NCBI GenBank assembly: GCA_000406005.1
Contig: ASZN01000076.1
Span: 1 to 25,631 of the forward strand
Direction of reading: 5' to 3'
Origin: Candidatus Poribacteria bacterium WGA-3G
GTDB lineage: Bacteria; Poribacteria; WGA-4E; WGA-3G
DNA: 25,631 nucleotides
The position numbers and the translations under genes were made by a program. Below, in pieces: positions 7,442 through 16,843 of this stretch (the first letter of the stretch is position 1; every line of letters starts with the position of its first letter). The notes beneath the pieces are model-generated. The model searched no databases, was not told the DNA's origin, and worked only from the letters and a program-made list of their open reading frames with translations.

Positions 7442-8020
7442 ATGTTTAGCATATTTATAGGTCGCATTAAAATATTTTTTATAAAACTCTTCTTAGCAAT
7501 GACATCTTTAGCACCGATGGTTGTTATTTATGGATTAAGTCGATTGGAAGCTGACTGGTCAGTAATACATTTTATACATTTTATACTTTGCCTGCTTTTA
7601 TTTATTTTAATGGTTGTTGGTTGTTGGGCAATACTAAATTATTTCGAGAAGAAATCTCGAAAACATTTTATACATATTAAAGAAATAGAACGCAAAGACC
7701 ATGATGTTTTAGTGTATCTATTTATATTTTTACTACCTTTCATTCGAAGCGATAGTTCAATAATTGGAAGCCAACCAATCACAACCGTTGTATGTATCCT
7801 TATAATATTAATCGTAATTGCGGATGTCGGTGCTTATAATTTTAATCCCATTTTAAGGTTGCTGCAATACCATATTTATTCTATCAGTACAAGGAATGCT
7901 AAAGGTATTCTCATTGCAGCAACTGAAGATGTACTGTATGGTAATAATATAGAATTAAAGGTTGTAACACTATCTCATAATTATAAGATCTATATGCACA
8001 CAAGGAGAATGAATGTTTGA
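7442..8020 (+). CDS. kwaA: KwaA-like four-helix membrane protein (Kiwa defence)
   Basis: This 192-residue protein has four hydrophobic segments (about 12-32, 43-66, 89-101 and 113-132) and a short soluble tail starting NPILRLLQYHIYSIST and ending in VVTLSHNYKIYM. Size, helix count and tail fit KwaA, the inner-membrane sensor of the two-gene Kiwa anti-phage system. The next gene, overlapping by 8 bp, looks like KwaB, which supports this call. The gene is very AT-rich (14 G/C in 7441-7500), unlike the methyltransferase and nuclease genes on either side, suggesting separate origin. The assignment rests on pattern recognition without a profile search; the alternative is an unrelated small membrane protein. 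Confidence 0.7.
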   Translation: MFSIFIGRIKIFFIKLFLAMTSLAPMVVIYGLSRLEADWSVIHFIHFILCLLLFILMVVGCWAILNYFEKKSRKHFIHIKEIERKDHDVLVYLFIFLLPFIRSDSSIIGSQPITTVVCILIILIVIADVGAYNFNPILRLLQYHIYSISTRNAKGILIAATEDVLYGNNIELKVVTLSHNYKIYMHTRRMNV

Positions 8021-8957
8021 TAAATATAGATTTAACCTAGCTGCATCTGTAAAATCTGAAAATGCCGATGAAGATAATTTAACTCTTCGGGCAATATCTT
8101 TAGATGACGCAGGATATACTAATCAACTACAAGATGATTGGTATAAACAATACTATACTTTTTTATTCCAAAAAAGTTATGTAGATTTTCGCCTTGGAGA
8201 CGATGTTGAAGAGGATGAACTTGTCTTAATAGAAGATTTTGAATTGCCACCATACATTAAAGAATACGTGAATGATTCATCAGATATTTCAGATTTACCA
8301 TCCATTAAACGTCGTCATATTGAACGAAAAACTATTAAATCAATTTTAGGAGTTACCCGTTATAAAAATAGGGAATTAATATTATTCCAGAAATTTCGGG
8401 ATAGCACACAATTACCGGGAAAACAACCAACTTTATCACTTGATACCGATTCACTGGTTTTTAAGAAGGTGTCGGATCCGTTACTAACTTTAGGTAATAG
8501 TCTTATAGCTGTCTATGAGATTAAAGAAAAAAAACTGATCTTTAGACGTTTTAATGATGTTAGTTATATCTTAGAAATGGATAGATACTTTAAAATACTA
8601 TCTTCCAAAGAGATCAAGAATTTCTTGTGTCATAACTTATTTGAAGCTGATATTTCTAAATTGGACAATATAATAAATGATGCAAGTCCATTACTTGCTA
8701 AAAGGTTTGCCCTTGTAGAGGATTCCGGTATATTAAACAGAGTTTCAGCTGAGGTCGTTGAATCTGTCTCTTTGAAATATAAAAATGTAATAGGATACAG
8801 TGTAAACGTTGAGTTGTCTACTGATCGTAAGAAGATTATTTTCCCTACTCAGAAAGCTGAAGCCCACAATCTCTTAAGGCTATTAAACCAAGATTTTTAT
8901 ACAGGAGATTTTGATGGGGATCCGTTCCTGGCAAGAAGTAAGAGAAGTTTGAAATAA
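8013..8957 (+). CDS. kwaB: KwaB-like DUF4868 protein (Kiwa defence effector)
   Basis: This 314-residue soluble protein has the DUF4868 style. A central segment (LLTLGNSLIAVYEIKEKKLI, then FRRFNDVSYILEMDRYFKIL) resembles the family core. The C-terminus, IIFPTQKAEAHNLLRLLNQD followed by FYTGDFDGDPFLARSKRSL, matches the usual end in which a 'LLxLLNxDxxxxxxxGxxxxAxSKR' pattern occurs. In Kiwa, KwaB is the DNA-binding effector working with membrane KwaA. AAGGAG at 8002-8007 precedes the ATG, which overlaps the end of kwaA, so translation is coupled. The gene is AT-rich like kwaA. No nuclease motif is obvious by eye. Confidence 0.72.
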   Translation: MFDKYRFNLAASVKSENADEDNLTLRAISLDDAGYTNQLQDDWYKQYYTFLFQKSYVDFRLGDDVEEDELVLIEDFELPPYIKEYVNDSSDISDLPSIKRRHIERKTIKSILGVTRYKNRELILFQKFRDSTQLPGKQPTLSLDTDSLVFKKVSDPLLTLGNSLIAVYEIKEKKLIFRRFNDVSYILEMDRYFKILSSKEIKNFLCHNLFEADISKLDNIINDASPLLAKRFALVEDSGILNRVSAEVVESVSLKYKNVIGYSVNVELSTDRKKIIFPTQKAEAHNLLRLLNQDFYTGDFDGDPFLARSKRSLK

Positions 8958-9090
8958 AGCAACACATTCTTAATTTCAATCATTGGCTCAACTCGGCGAA
9001 TATGTTCACAAGGATACATATGTCCTACCATTGAAGTGCGTAAGTCGAAACGACTAATTGCGAAGATATATAATTAGTAGCTTCCAAGAG

Positions 9091-9327
9091 TATACTGAAC
9101 TTTGGACAATTCGTATCAGATTTCGGTTGAGTTTTCAAAGATCGCGAGATTTTTCTATGCGTTTCACACGTTCCAGAACTTGGAGAAAAATAACCGAGGC
9201 TCGCGGATGAGGGGTACGGTTTGTCAAGGATCTCTACTGCGGAGGCACAGGCTAACGGTCTCCTATGCTACAAAAGATGGCATCCGACCAGAAACCTTTG
9301 GCTATTTTAAAATTGTCCAAACTTTAG
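9091..9327. mobile_element. MITE-like element, copy 2, upstream of the membrane coiled-coil gene
   Basis: The left end TATACTGAACTTTGGACAA (9091-9109) and the right end TTGTCCAAACTTTAG (9313-9327) match the ends of the element at 1419-1645. No transposase is inside, and a reading frame crossing the right end is not a credible gene. The element fills most of the 385-bp gap after kwaB and ends 15 bp before the next start codon, so it may supply that gene's promoter or separate it from kwaAB. Confidence 0.55.
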
Positions 9328-9342
9328 AAGAGTATATGAAAG

Positions 9343-10551
9343 ATGAGAATAACAACCGTTTATCTGCTGTCAATTGCATTATTAGGTATCACAGTTTCCG
9401 CGTCAATTGCTCAACAAAATCAGAACGTTCCAAAAACGGATACGGAAGTTGAGAAACTCAAAAATCGTGTCTCTGAACTTGAGGGCAAACTTCAGATAGT
9501 GGAAAACGTTGAGAAGATGGAGTTAGCAGCGAAACTTGCTGAGGCACAAGCAAAACTTGCTAATGCAGAATTTGGTAAGTTGAAATTGGAATTGAAAGAT
9601 TCAAATCAGCAATGGTTAATAACTTGGGTAATTGTCTTTTTGGCGTTTCTATCCGCAGGTGGTTTAGCCTTGTGGTCTCGGTTAACAAAAAAGATGGATG
9701 ACTTGATAACGACTGAAGTTCAAAAAAGGGTTAACAGATTTCAGGAAGCTATTGAAGAAGTAGACACATTGAAATTTGATCTTAAAGGAGCAGTGGGGCA
9801 GGTAAGCATACTCCAAGGTCAATTAAGAATACTAAACAAAGAACATGCGGCTTCTGTATTAGAGACTCATATGTACTACCCGCCAGAAGAATATCCTGAA
9901 CAAATCAAGCAACTTCCAGAACAAGCACTTTTAGATGCATTTAATGATGAAACACGTCATCTTCAATTCAGGTGCAAAGCAGCAGAGGTATTGGCGAATG
10001 CAAAGTCAGCAGGATTAATTTCTCCCGTTCTCAAATGCTTAGATTCATATATTGACTCTAATTTTGACTGGGATAAAAATTATCACATACAACACTTATT
10101 GTGCGATCTTGCCTATTATATTGGATATGTACACACGACAGAGATTTATGAAACCTTCAAAAGATTCCTTGAGCAATTGCTATCAGATAAGCCAGAAGTA
10201 AAAAGATTCATCATTACTGCAATTACGATTTTGCTTGTCAATACTAATAGCGAACTTAATAAGAAGGATTCGGTTTCTGTGATAAGGAATGCTATACCAA
10301 TATTGGATATTCAATCGGATGATGAGGATGCTTTAAGGGATTTAGTGGAATATTTTAATAAATTCCAAGAATATGAAGCTATAAAAGAAATGCTGACGAA
10401 TGGTTTAACAGAAAGGATGCCTGAAGTAGAAGAACAATGCTTGGAGTTATTGCCAGAACAATATTCTGACTTTGTAAAAGATTGGAAAAACAAGAAAAAG
10501 GATACTAATACAGAAGGGGAGGAGTCTGATGAATCAAAGCCAACAAAATGA
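9343..10551 (+). CDS. Membrane-anchored coiled-coil / helical-repeat protein
   Basis: I do not recognise a named family for this 402-residue protein. It starts with a signal-like segment (MRITTVYLLSIALLGITVSA, ~1-23), then a heptad-rich coiled coil (~33-85), a clear transmembrane helix (WLITWVIVFLAFLSAGGLAL, ~91-112), a second coiled coil (~115-165) and an all-helical region (~180-385) resembling HEAT/ARM-like repeats, with a charged tail. This predicts a periplasmic coil joined to a cytoplasmic helical scaffold. Its last 23 nt overlap the start of the res gene, so the two are translationally coupled. It could be a membrane sensor or anchor for the defence complex (inference). The ribosome site is weak. 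The gene is AT-rich compared with res. Confidence 0.8.
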   Translation: MRITTVYLLSIALLGITVSASIAQQNQNVPKTDTEVEKLKNRVSELEGKLQIVENVEKMELAAKLAEAQAKLANAEFGKLKLELKDSNQQWLITWVIVFLAFLSAGGLALWSRLTKKMDDLITTEVQKRVNRFQEAIEEVDTLKFDLKGAVGQVSILQGQLRILNKEHAASVLETHMYYPPEEYPEQIKQLPEQALLDAFNDETRHLQFRCKAAEVLANAKSAGLISPVLKCLDSYIDSNFDWDKNYHIQHLLCDLAYYIGYVHTTEIYETFKRFLEQLLSDKPEVKRFIITAITILLVNTNSELNKKDSVSVIRNAIPILDIQSDDEDALRDLVEYFNKFQEYEAIKEMLTNGLTERMPEVEEQCLELLPEQYSDFVKDWKNKKKDTNTEGEESDESKPTK

Positions 10552-13516
10552 CATTCCAATTCAACCTGTAGAACAACCTATCTTGTGCAGTCCTTATGAT
10601 GAACCTGATATGCACTGGATATATGATACCAGCACGGGTGAAGCGGTGAAAAATCCCGGACGGCGTGAGGCTGGTTACTGGTATAAAACTAAACGCACCG
10701 GTAGTGCTCAATTGAGTCTCTTTCAAGAGGAGGAACGCGATGATCTGCCGTTGGTGAACGCGCTCCGTGCGGATGTGAAGCGATGGCGTGAGACGAATTA
10801 TCGGAATGCGACGGTTGTAACTCGCGAACTGCTTCGGCATTGGGCGCGCGATGATCTGTTACGACGGCTCTTTTTCTGTCAACGCGAGGCTGTTGAGACT
10901 ATCATCTATCTTGTTGAGATACGGCAGGGAGGCAAACGTCTCGGTTTTAACCCGACGTTTACCGATGACGACCTCGGTAAGTTGGTGGATACGCCGAATG
11001 AACCTAATCTCGCTGACCTCATCCGTTTTGGATGCAAAATGGCTACCGGTAGCGGTAAAACTGTTGTTATGGCGATGCTGATTGCGTGGGCATTTTGCAA
11101 CCGTGGTAAAGTGCCGTCCGATGAACGTTTTCCTGCGGCAGCACTTGTCGTCTGTCCAAACTTGACAATCAAAAAACGGCTGCAGGTGTTGCGCTCAGAG
11201 GATATGGATAATTATTACGATGCGTTTGAACTTATCCCGACAAAACTCCGCCCGTTGCTGAATAGTGGGAAGGTGTTGGTAACCAACTGGCATCAATTTG
11301 CACCAGAATCTGAACATAGCGATGGTGGACAAACCTACGCTGTTGTGAATAAGGGTGAGGAAACGCCGGATGCTTTTGCGAAGCGCGTCTTGGGTGAACT
11401 CTATGACCGTGCGCCGATTATGGTGTTGAACGATGAAGGACATCACGCATATCGTCCTGCACCTACCACTGAAAGGCTATCGGCAGATATAAGAGAAGAA
11501 CGCCGCGGTGCTACCATCTGGGTAAGTGGGTTGGACAAATTCAATCAATCGTGTGGTGTTAAGTTCTGTGTGGATCTTTCTGCTACGCCTTTTTACATTC
11601 AAGGGAGTGGTCATGATGAAGGTTCACCTTTTCCGTGGCTTGTGAGTGATTTCGGGTTGGTAGACGCTATTGAGAGCGGTATCACGAAGATTCCTCGCCT
11701 GCCTGTGAGTGACACGACTGGGAGACCTGAACCAAGGTATTTTCGCTTGTGGCAGTCGATTACTGATGAAATTTTGCCTGCTGATAGATTGCCGGGTGGG
11801 AAACCTAAACCTAATGCTGTCTACCGAGAAGCAGAGGATGCACTTAACACGCTTGCGGGTCAATGGAAGGAACGTTTTGATTACATTCAGGAGGCAACGG
11901 ACGAACAGGATAAAACGCCACCTGTGCTAATCATCGTTTGTGATAACACTAATATTGCGGAATATTTTTATCAAATGATTTCCGGTGAACGGGAGGAAGA
12001 CGTAATTGATGAAAATGGGAGAGTACAGACTAAGATTGTTTACGAAGATGGTGCGATCTTTCCCGATTTGCTTGGGAATAGTGAAGGTGTTACACGCACG
12101 TTGCGCATTGATAGTAAGGTGTTGGCTGCTGCAGAGAGTGGTGATCCAAATAAGAACCGTAGCCAAGCGGCAGAAGAACTTCGGCAAATAGTCGCTACGA
12201 TCGGGAAGAAAGGAAAACCGGGGGCACCTATTCGATGCGTCGTTTCTGTGGCGATGCTCAATGAAGGGTGGGATGCGAACAACGTCACGCATATCCTTGG
12301 GTTGCGTGCTTTTAGCAGTCAGCTGCTGTGTGAACAGGTCGTTGGGCGTGGGCTGCGCCGCATGAATTACACACCTGATCCTGAGACGGGTCGGCTCACG
12401 GAGGAATATGCCGATGTCTACGGTATTCCGTTTTCTGTTATTCCTTTCAGAGGTCGTCCGAGGAATCGTCCTGAACCTGACGATAAACCGATAAATCATG
12501 TGAGGGCAATTCCCGGTCGGGAACACTATGAGATACGATTTCCGGTCGTGGAAGGGTATGCTTTTGCTTTGCGACAGAATGAGATTAAGGCGGATATTGC
12601 AGCGATGGATACGCTACGTCTTGAACCTGAACACACACCGACTGCTGTATTTGTGAAAGCGGCGGCGGGTTATCAAATCGGAGAAATATCGTCTTTGCGT
12701 CCTGGTGAGTTAATTGAACATAACCGAAATGAATACTATGCTACCACACACATTCAAACTATCAAGTTTGAGATTACAAGACAAATTGTCTGTAAATTAG
12801 TTGGTGACAAATGGAATGCGCCAGATCCCGAAAGCCATCCTAACCTTCGACTCATATCTCGGCATCGTTTATTCCCGCAGGTCTTCAGTTTGGTTGATAA
12901 TTATATTGAGACGAAGGTCGATTTTCGGGATTGTCATCCGTGTGAGCTTGGTCTCCAGAAATATGTGGAGCTCATTGTTAGTCGATTGATGGCTGCTATT
13001 CTGCCTGATGAAACCCAAGGTGAAGTGCCGCTGCTGCCGATCTTGAATCGGTATAAACCTGTCGGCACGTCGGCTGCTGTGGATTTTTTCACGACACGTT
13101 CTTGCCACGGCACACAACGCAGCCAAGTTAATCTGGTCGTGCTGGATACGCAGCGATGGGAACGTTCTGCGTGCTTCTATTTGGAGTCGTCTGATGTTGT
13201 GAAATACTATGTCCGTAATGATCATCTCGGTTTGAGTATTCCGTATCAGCATCGTGAGGTTACGCATAGTTACGAACCGGATTTTATTGTCAGGCTAAAG
13301 AACGGTGTCAATGTGCTTTTGGAGACAAAAGGGTATAAACGTCAGCAAGAGTCTTTGAAAAGTGAGGCTGCGAAACGATGGGTTGCCGCGGTGAATAACT
13401 GGAATCGTGAGCGACTCGGGGAGCCGGAGCAACAAGGAAGATGGGCGTTCCATGTTTGTGAAGACCCACAACGTCTAACACAGGAATTGAATTCGTTACT
13501 CTCTTCTGAAAGTTGA
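10529..13516 (+). CDS. Type III-like restriction endonuclease (SF2 helicase + PD-(D/E)XK)
   Basis: This 995-residue protein is the nuclease partner of the methyltransferase at 4290-7241. SF2 motifs are visible: Walker A MATGSGKT (~171-178), DEGHH box (302-306), SATPF motif III (~352) and QVVGRGLRR motif VI (603-611). A C-terminal nuclease follows, EPDFIVRL (D ~918) ... LLETKG (E ~932, K ~934), the PD-(D/E)XK arrangement. It resembles the ~1000-residue Res-like family often paired with long Mod proteins (I recall the name BPTD_3080 family, unverified). GGAGGAG lies 4-5 nt before the ATG, inside the end of the preceding gene. All motifs are intact, so it is probably active. ATP-driven translocation followed by cleavage is expected. 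Confidence 0.9.
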   Translation: MNQSQQNDIPIQPVEQPILCSPYDEPDMHWIYDTSTGEAVKNPGRREAGYWYKTKRTGSAQLSLFQEEERDDLPLVNALRADVKRWRETNYRNATVVTRELLRHWARDDLLRRLFFCQREAVETIIYLVEIRQGGKRLGFNPTFTDDDLGKLVDTPNEPNLADLIRFGCKMATGSGKTVVMAMLIAWAFCNRGKVPSDERFPAAALVVCPNLTIKKRLQVLRSEDMDNYYDAFELIPTKLRPLLNSGKVLVTNWHQFAPESEHSDGGQTYAVVNKGEETPDAFAKRVLGELYDRAPIMVLNDEGHHAYRPAPTTERLSADIREERRGATIWVSGLDKFNQSCGVKFCVDLSATPFYIQGSGHDEGSPFPWLVSDFGLVDAIESGITKIPRLPVSDTTGRPEPRYFRLWQSITDEILPADRLPGGKPKPNAVYREAEDALNTLAGQWKERFDYIQEATDEQDKTPPVLIIVCDNTNIAEYFYQMISGEREEDVIDENGRVQTKIVYEDGAIFPDLLGNSEGVTRTLRIDSKVLAAAESGDPNKNRSQAAEELRQIVATIGKKGKPGAPIRCVVSVAMLNEGWDANNVTHILGLRAFSSQLLCEQVVGRGLRRMNYTPDPETGRLTEEYADVYGIPFSVIPFRGRPRNRPEPDDKPINHVRAIPGREHYEIRFPVVEGYAFALRQNEIKADIAAMDTLRLEPEHTPTAVFVKAAAGYQIGEISSLRPGELIEHNRNEYYATTHIQTIKFEITRQIVCKLVGDKWNAPDPESHPNLRLISRHRLFPQVFSLVDNYIETKVDFRDCHPCELGLQKYVELIVSRLMAAILPDETQGEVPLLPILNRYKPVGTSAAVDFFTTRSCHGTQRSQVNLVVLDTQRWERSACFYLESSDVVKYYVRNDHLGLSIPYQHREVTHSYEPDFIVRLKNGVNVLLETKGYKRQQESLKSEAAKRWVAAVNNWNRERLGEPEQQGRWAFHVCEDPQRLTQELNSLLSSES

Positions 13517-13736
13517 TATTGTGAGGTTCACACGACACCCCTTAAAATCCGCGTCATCCGCGATTCTGACAATCGATAACTCCACAGACAAGATATGTTT
13601 TTGCTGAAAAATGCCTTGCAGTGAGAGGATTTCGGTATTTTTAACCCCTAAATCCCCTTATCAGGGCCTTTAAGAGGAAGTGCGTAAGTCCTTTAGATAT
13701 AAAGTTTGCGAAATAAAAAGGAGACGTATTAAGTTG

Positions 13737-15272
13737 ATGATAAAATCTTTAAACCTGAAATCGTATAGAGGGTTTAGTGACACAACCATTGAATTTTCTG
13801 ACATTACATGCATTGTAGGAGAGAATAGTACAGGTAAGAGTACGATAATAGAAGCTATCATAGCCCTATTAACCTCAAATAATGCGATAAGTCCAAATTA
13901 TTGCAAGGTAGGTATAAACAATAATAATACCACATCTTTATCGTTGCTACTTCAAGACGGAAGGGAATTGTCTAAAAATATCCAAACGGGTAACCGTAGA
14001 AACGAAAAATCCCTTCCTGAATGCATTAGATCTATTATTCCTATCCAAACACATTATTCATTTTCTCTGTCAGATAATAAAGACTACGATAAACCTATAA
14101 AAAATCATGAAATTAGTGATAAAGCATGGCAGAACATTTTGAGTCACTGTGATTTTACTTTGAGGACTGCTGCTGAATCAATTACTTCACCAAGTAGTGC
14201 TAAGAGATTTAATAATCAACATATATTAGGAATATCCGAAAAATTTACAAATACTTTTAATGATATGCTAAAAGATAGTAATAGGCAGTATGAGTTTGAA
14301 GTATTTTTTGAACGTATGGGAAACATACTACAGGTTCAATTACTGAATTCTTACAAAGTAAATAATAATGAATCCAATGAAGAATCGCCAGAAGTTGATT
14401 TGAATCATGAGTCTCTGGGCTTTCGGACTTTAATTACTCTTTGTAGTTACCATTTTAACGATCAAGATAATTCAAAAAAGATGTTTGTTTTGGACGAACC
14501 TTTTACAAATATACACCCAAAAGCACAGCGGGAAGTTAGTCGTATGCTTCAATCATTAAGCCAAAGGTTTCAGATTATCTACGCAACCCATTGCCCGCAC
14601 TTATTGCCTGAACGCGATAAGGTTAGATGTACAGTGACGGAGGCAGCTGGTGATTTATCAATTTGTGAATTTGAAGAATATCCTTTGAATCTCTTTTATG
14701 ATCTTTCACCATTTGCTTTAGATACCGTTGAAAAAATAAAAAGAAGCGATTCTGCCATAAACGTATTTGTTGAAGGAAAAACAGATGAGAAAATATACGA
14801 AAAGTTTTTTGAACTGGAAGGGATTTCTGATATGATTGATATTACAAATGTAAAGGGAGTAGGTAACATGAAAACGTTTATTATGGCTTTGGCAGGAACA
14901 GATAAACCCAGTTTATTTATAGTCGATCCGAGAGAAGATCGAAAACAAATTAAGGGTTGTCATCAGGATATAGAAAAACATGACAAACTTTTTCTATTAG
15001 AGTTGCCCTATGAAGAAAATAATCACGTGAAAAAAGGCATAGAAAATTTGATGCCAAACCATATAATCGAAAAAGCCTCTGAAAAAGAGAATCAAGGCGT
15101 GCAATTATGGGAAAAACATATATCTTCAAATCAAGTAGTTTCAGAATATCAGGTTGTCCATAAAGAACAGTTAGCGGAGTTTTTTGTAAAAGAAGCTACT
15201 GACAGAGATTACCAATTTTTTGCTCCAGTCATTAAGAGGATTAATGAAATACGTGAAGAATTTGGGATATAG
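13737..15272 (+). CDS. OLD-family ATPase with TOPRIM nuclease domain
   Basis: This 511-residue protein starts MIKSLNLKSYRGF, typical of ABC/SMC-like ATPases of the OLD/RecF group. Walker A GENSTGKST is at ~28-36, a signature-like ESLGFRTL at ~225, Walker B MFVLDEP (D ~253) and the H-loop ATHCPH at ~284. A TOPRIM domain follows, with FVEGKTDE (E ~346) and LFIVDP (D ~397); the usual DxD is replaced by DPRED. OLD proteins are phage-defence nucleases; with no UvrD-type gene next to it, it is more likely a stand-alone OLD than Gabija. The ATG at 13737 is chosen since similarity starts there and AAAAGGAGA lies upstream (13716-13724). It follows res by 220 bp on the same strand. Confidence 0.85.
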   Translation: MIKSLNLKSYRGFSDTTIEFSDITCIVGENSTGKSTIIEAIIALLTSNNAISPNYCKVGINNNNTTSLSLLLQDGRELSKNIQTGNRRNEKSLPECIRSIIPIQTHYSFSLSDNKDYDKPIKNHEISDKAWQNILSHCDFTLRTAAESITSPSSAKRFNNQHILGISEKFTNTFNDMLKDSNRQYEFEVFFERMGNILQVQLLNSYKVNNNESNEESPEVDLNHESLGFRTLITLCSYHFNDQDNSKKMFVLDEPFTNIHPKAQREVSRMLQSLSQRFQIIYATHCPHLLPERDKVRCTVTEAAGDLSICEFEEYPLNLFYDLSPFALDTVEKIKRSDSAINVFVEGKTDEKIYEKFFELEGISDMIDITNVKGVGNMKTFIMALAGTDKPSLFIVDPREDRKQIKGCHQDIEKHDKLFLLELPYEENNHVKKGIENLMPNHIIEKASEKENQGVQLWEKHISSNQVVSEYQVVHKEQLAEFFVKEATDRDYQFFAPVIKRINEIREEFGI

Positions 15273-16411
15273 GTTTTAAACAGCACCAGCATTGTCATCC
15301 GCGACAATCAGCGATTCAGACGCATTGATTTCTATCAACTATCATAACAGAAATGCCGTCGCTACGCGACTGAAGAGGGTTTTTGAAGTCTTCAAGGTTT
15401 CCGCGTAGTATCGGGTTCGGTTAGCGATGCAGATCGCATCTGGGGTTTTTGCTGGGGTGTTTCTTCCAGTACGCCGCAAAACCGAACCTACCGGCATCGG
15501 GACTACAACGATTATTTTTTCTAAAATTGACACATAATGGATGGTTAGGAAACTACACCTACCGGATGGAAATCTCTTATCACGGCAATCACATAAATCC
15601 CATAAACCATAGTTCAGACAGATGAGTTGCCAGTACGCAGTTAAGGAGCACTCTGATTAATCAAATCTCTCTTTAACTGAGTACTGAAAGATTTTTCGCG
15701 AAAAATCGCACTGAAAATTGAAAAAAAATGCAACAACAATAGAATCGCAATACATAAGCAATACATAAGCAATATTTTTCGACATTTTCCATTTGATTAC
15801 CCAGAAAATGCATCGTATAATTAACACGTGATTTAGAATGCAACGCCCAATACGGCTTATGTGAGGTTCGATACTCTTAGAGGTGCGGGCGGCTTCCTGA
15901 CGCAGCGACAACACGGGAACCCAAATTTTACACCGCAAACTGTCGCTCGAAATCTCGAAATATGAGTCCGTGGGCAGTCTCCTTGGCACTCGCGGCAACC
16001 AACAGAGACCAAAACCAACACGGAGGAACGTCGCGTAAATTCCTACACGGTCGTGGGAGTGGGAGTTGCTGTCGGCATCAACACAAACCCACCAATAAGA
16101 TACCATCCCATAAGAAATGTCGTCTAAAATCTCACAGGAGTTACAGAGGGTCAAGCTGACACTGACGGCATCAGCGAACACCCCAATAAGTTACAGGAAA
16201 ATGGAAAGCAGGGGTTCTTTCAGTGAGCAGTGTTCACATATCTGCCTGCCCTGGAACGAGGTTCTCATACCGTTTTATTAATACATATCAACATACATAC
16301 CGCATAAACGAACAGTTTCTGCACCGTGTATCCCGTCAGAAAAAGCGGCGTATGATATCTATTCTTAAAAAAGGGTATCCCCCCAGTCAACCTGTTGATT
16401 TTCCAGTAGTC

Positions 16412-16545
16412 TGTAAAAAGGTTTTCGTCAAAATCTCAAAGAGTCGTGGGTAGGTTGTTTGATGCTAACAGTCTCACAGCAACCTCACAGATTCGACACC
16501 CACGTAAAAAAGGCTGTTTAAAATCTCACCGAGTCGTGGATGGTT
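16412..16545. repeat. Two 44-bp imperfect direct repeats, 91 bp apart
   Basis: GTAAAAAGGTTTTCGTCAAA through GAGTCGTGGGTAGGTT (16413-16456) recurs as GTAAAAAAGGCTGTTTAAAA through GAGTCGTGGATGGTT (16504-16545). A shorter TAAAATCTCACAG lies near 16125. Function is unknown. Confidence 0.35.
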
Positions 16546-16681
16546 CCGAGACGCCGCAGAAGCTCGGGATCGTATAGTGGCAGAGGGGTTTTTCAACCCG
16601 AACGTGCTTCACGAAAGGCTGCATTCCCAGTCCGTAAAACGGGAACTCGTAAGGTCGTTATTGTGCCTTGCATTCCACACC

Positions 16682-16713
16682 GTTCAGTGCATCTCAATAC
16701 GGATGCACTGAAC
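16682..16713. repeat. Perfect 12-bp hairpin
   Basis: GTTCAGTGCATC (16682-16693) and GATGCACTGAAC (16702-16713) pair perfectly around an 8-nt loop. There is no following T-run, so it is not a typical intrinsic terminator. It could be an operator, the end hairpin of a lost element or the stem of a small RNA. Confidence 0.35.
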
Positions 16714-16843
16714 CAACACATTCACTGGAGACTTTGCGCACCGGTTCAGGGGGCTTTACGTCCTCTTGTAGGATAGACTGCCACAACGCGCAGCACTCTA
16801 AAAACCGAAACAGCAGGGACAACATAGAGGCATAAAAATTTTC

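Larger units (their letters stand above)
15273..16843. other. 1.6-kb non-coding, repeat-rich region
   Basis: I find no supportable gene here; the longest frame (minus strand, 15657-16181) has no family resemblance or ribosome site. Recognisable pieces are repeats: CGTCGCTACGCGACTGAAG at 15357-15375 (inverted relative at 2015-2035), GGGGTTTTTGCTGGGGTGTT near 15443 (as at 1193), CTAAAATTGACAC near 15520 (like the element end at 2140), GGAAATCTCTTATCACGGCA near 15568 (as at 19036), and AGATTTTTCGCGAAAAATC at 15689-15707, a perfect palindrome related to the unit inside the CRISPR region. It looks like a graveyard of elements. Confidence 0.6.

Noticed and set aside
9102..9452. Plus-strand reading frame of 116 residues
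   Set aside because: It starts inside a MITE end and overlaps the real gene at 9343 in another frame.
13680..13736. Longer N-terminus of the OLD protein
   Set aside because: Similarity to OLD/RecF ATPases starts at MIKSLNLKSYRGF, and the ribosome site AAAAGGAGA lies inside the extension.
13737..15272. Gabija GajA
   Set aside because: No GajB/UvrD-like helicase follows; downstream is repeat-rich non-coding DNA. A stand-alone OLD protein fits better.
15657..16181. Long minus-strand reading frame (174 residues)
   Set aside because: Low-complexity, cysteine- and phenylalanine-rich translation with no family resemblance; it crosses a known interspersed palindromic repeat and has no good ribosome site.
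16530..16630. Possible tRNA gene
   Set aside because: Some stem-like pieces are present, but no cloverleaf with consistent acceptor, anticodon and T arms can be drawn.
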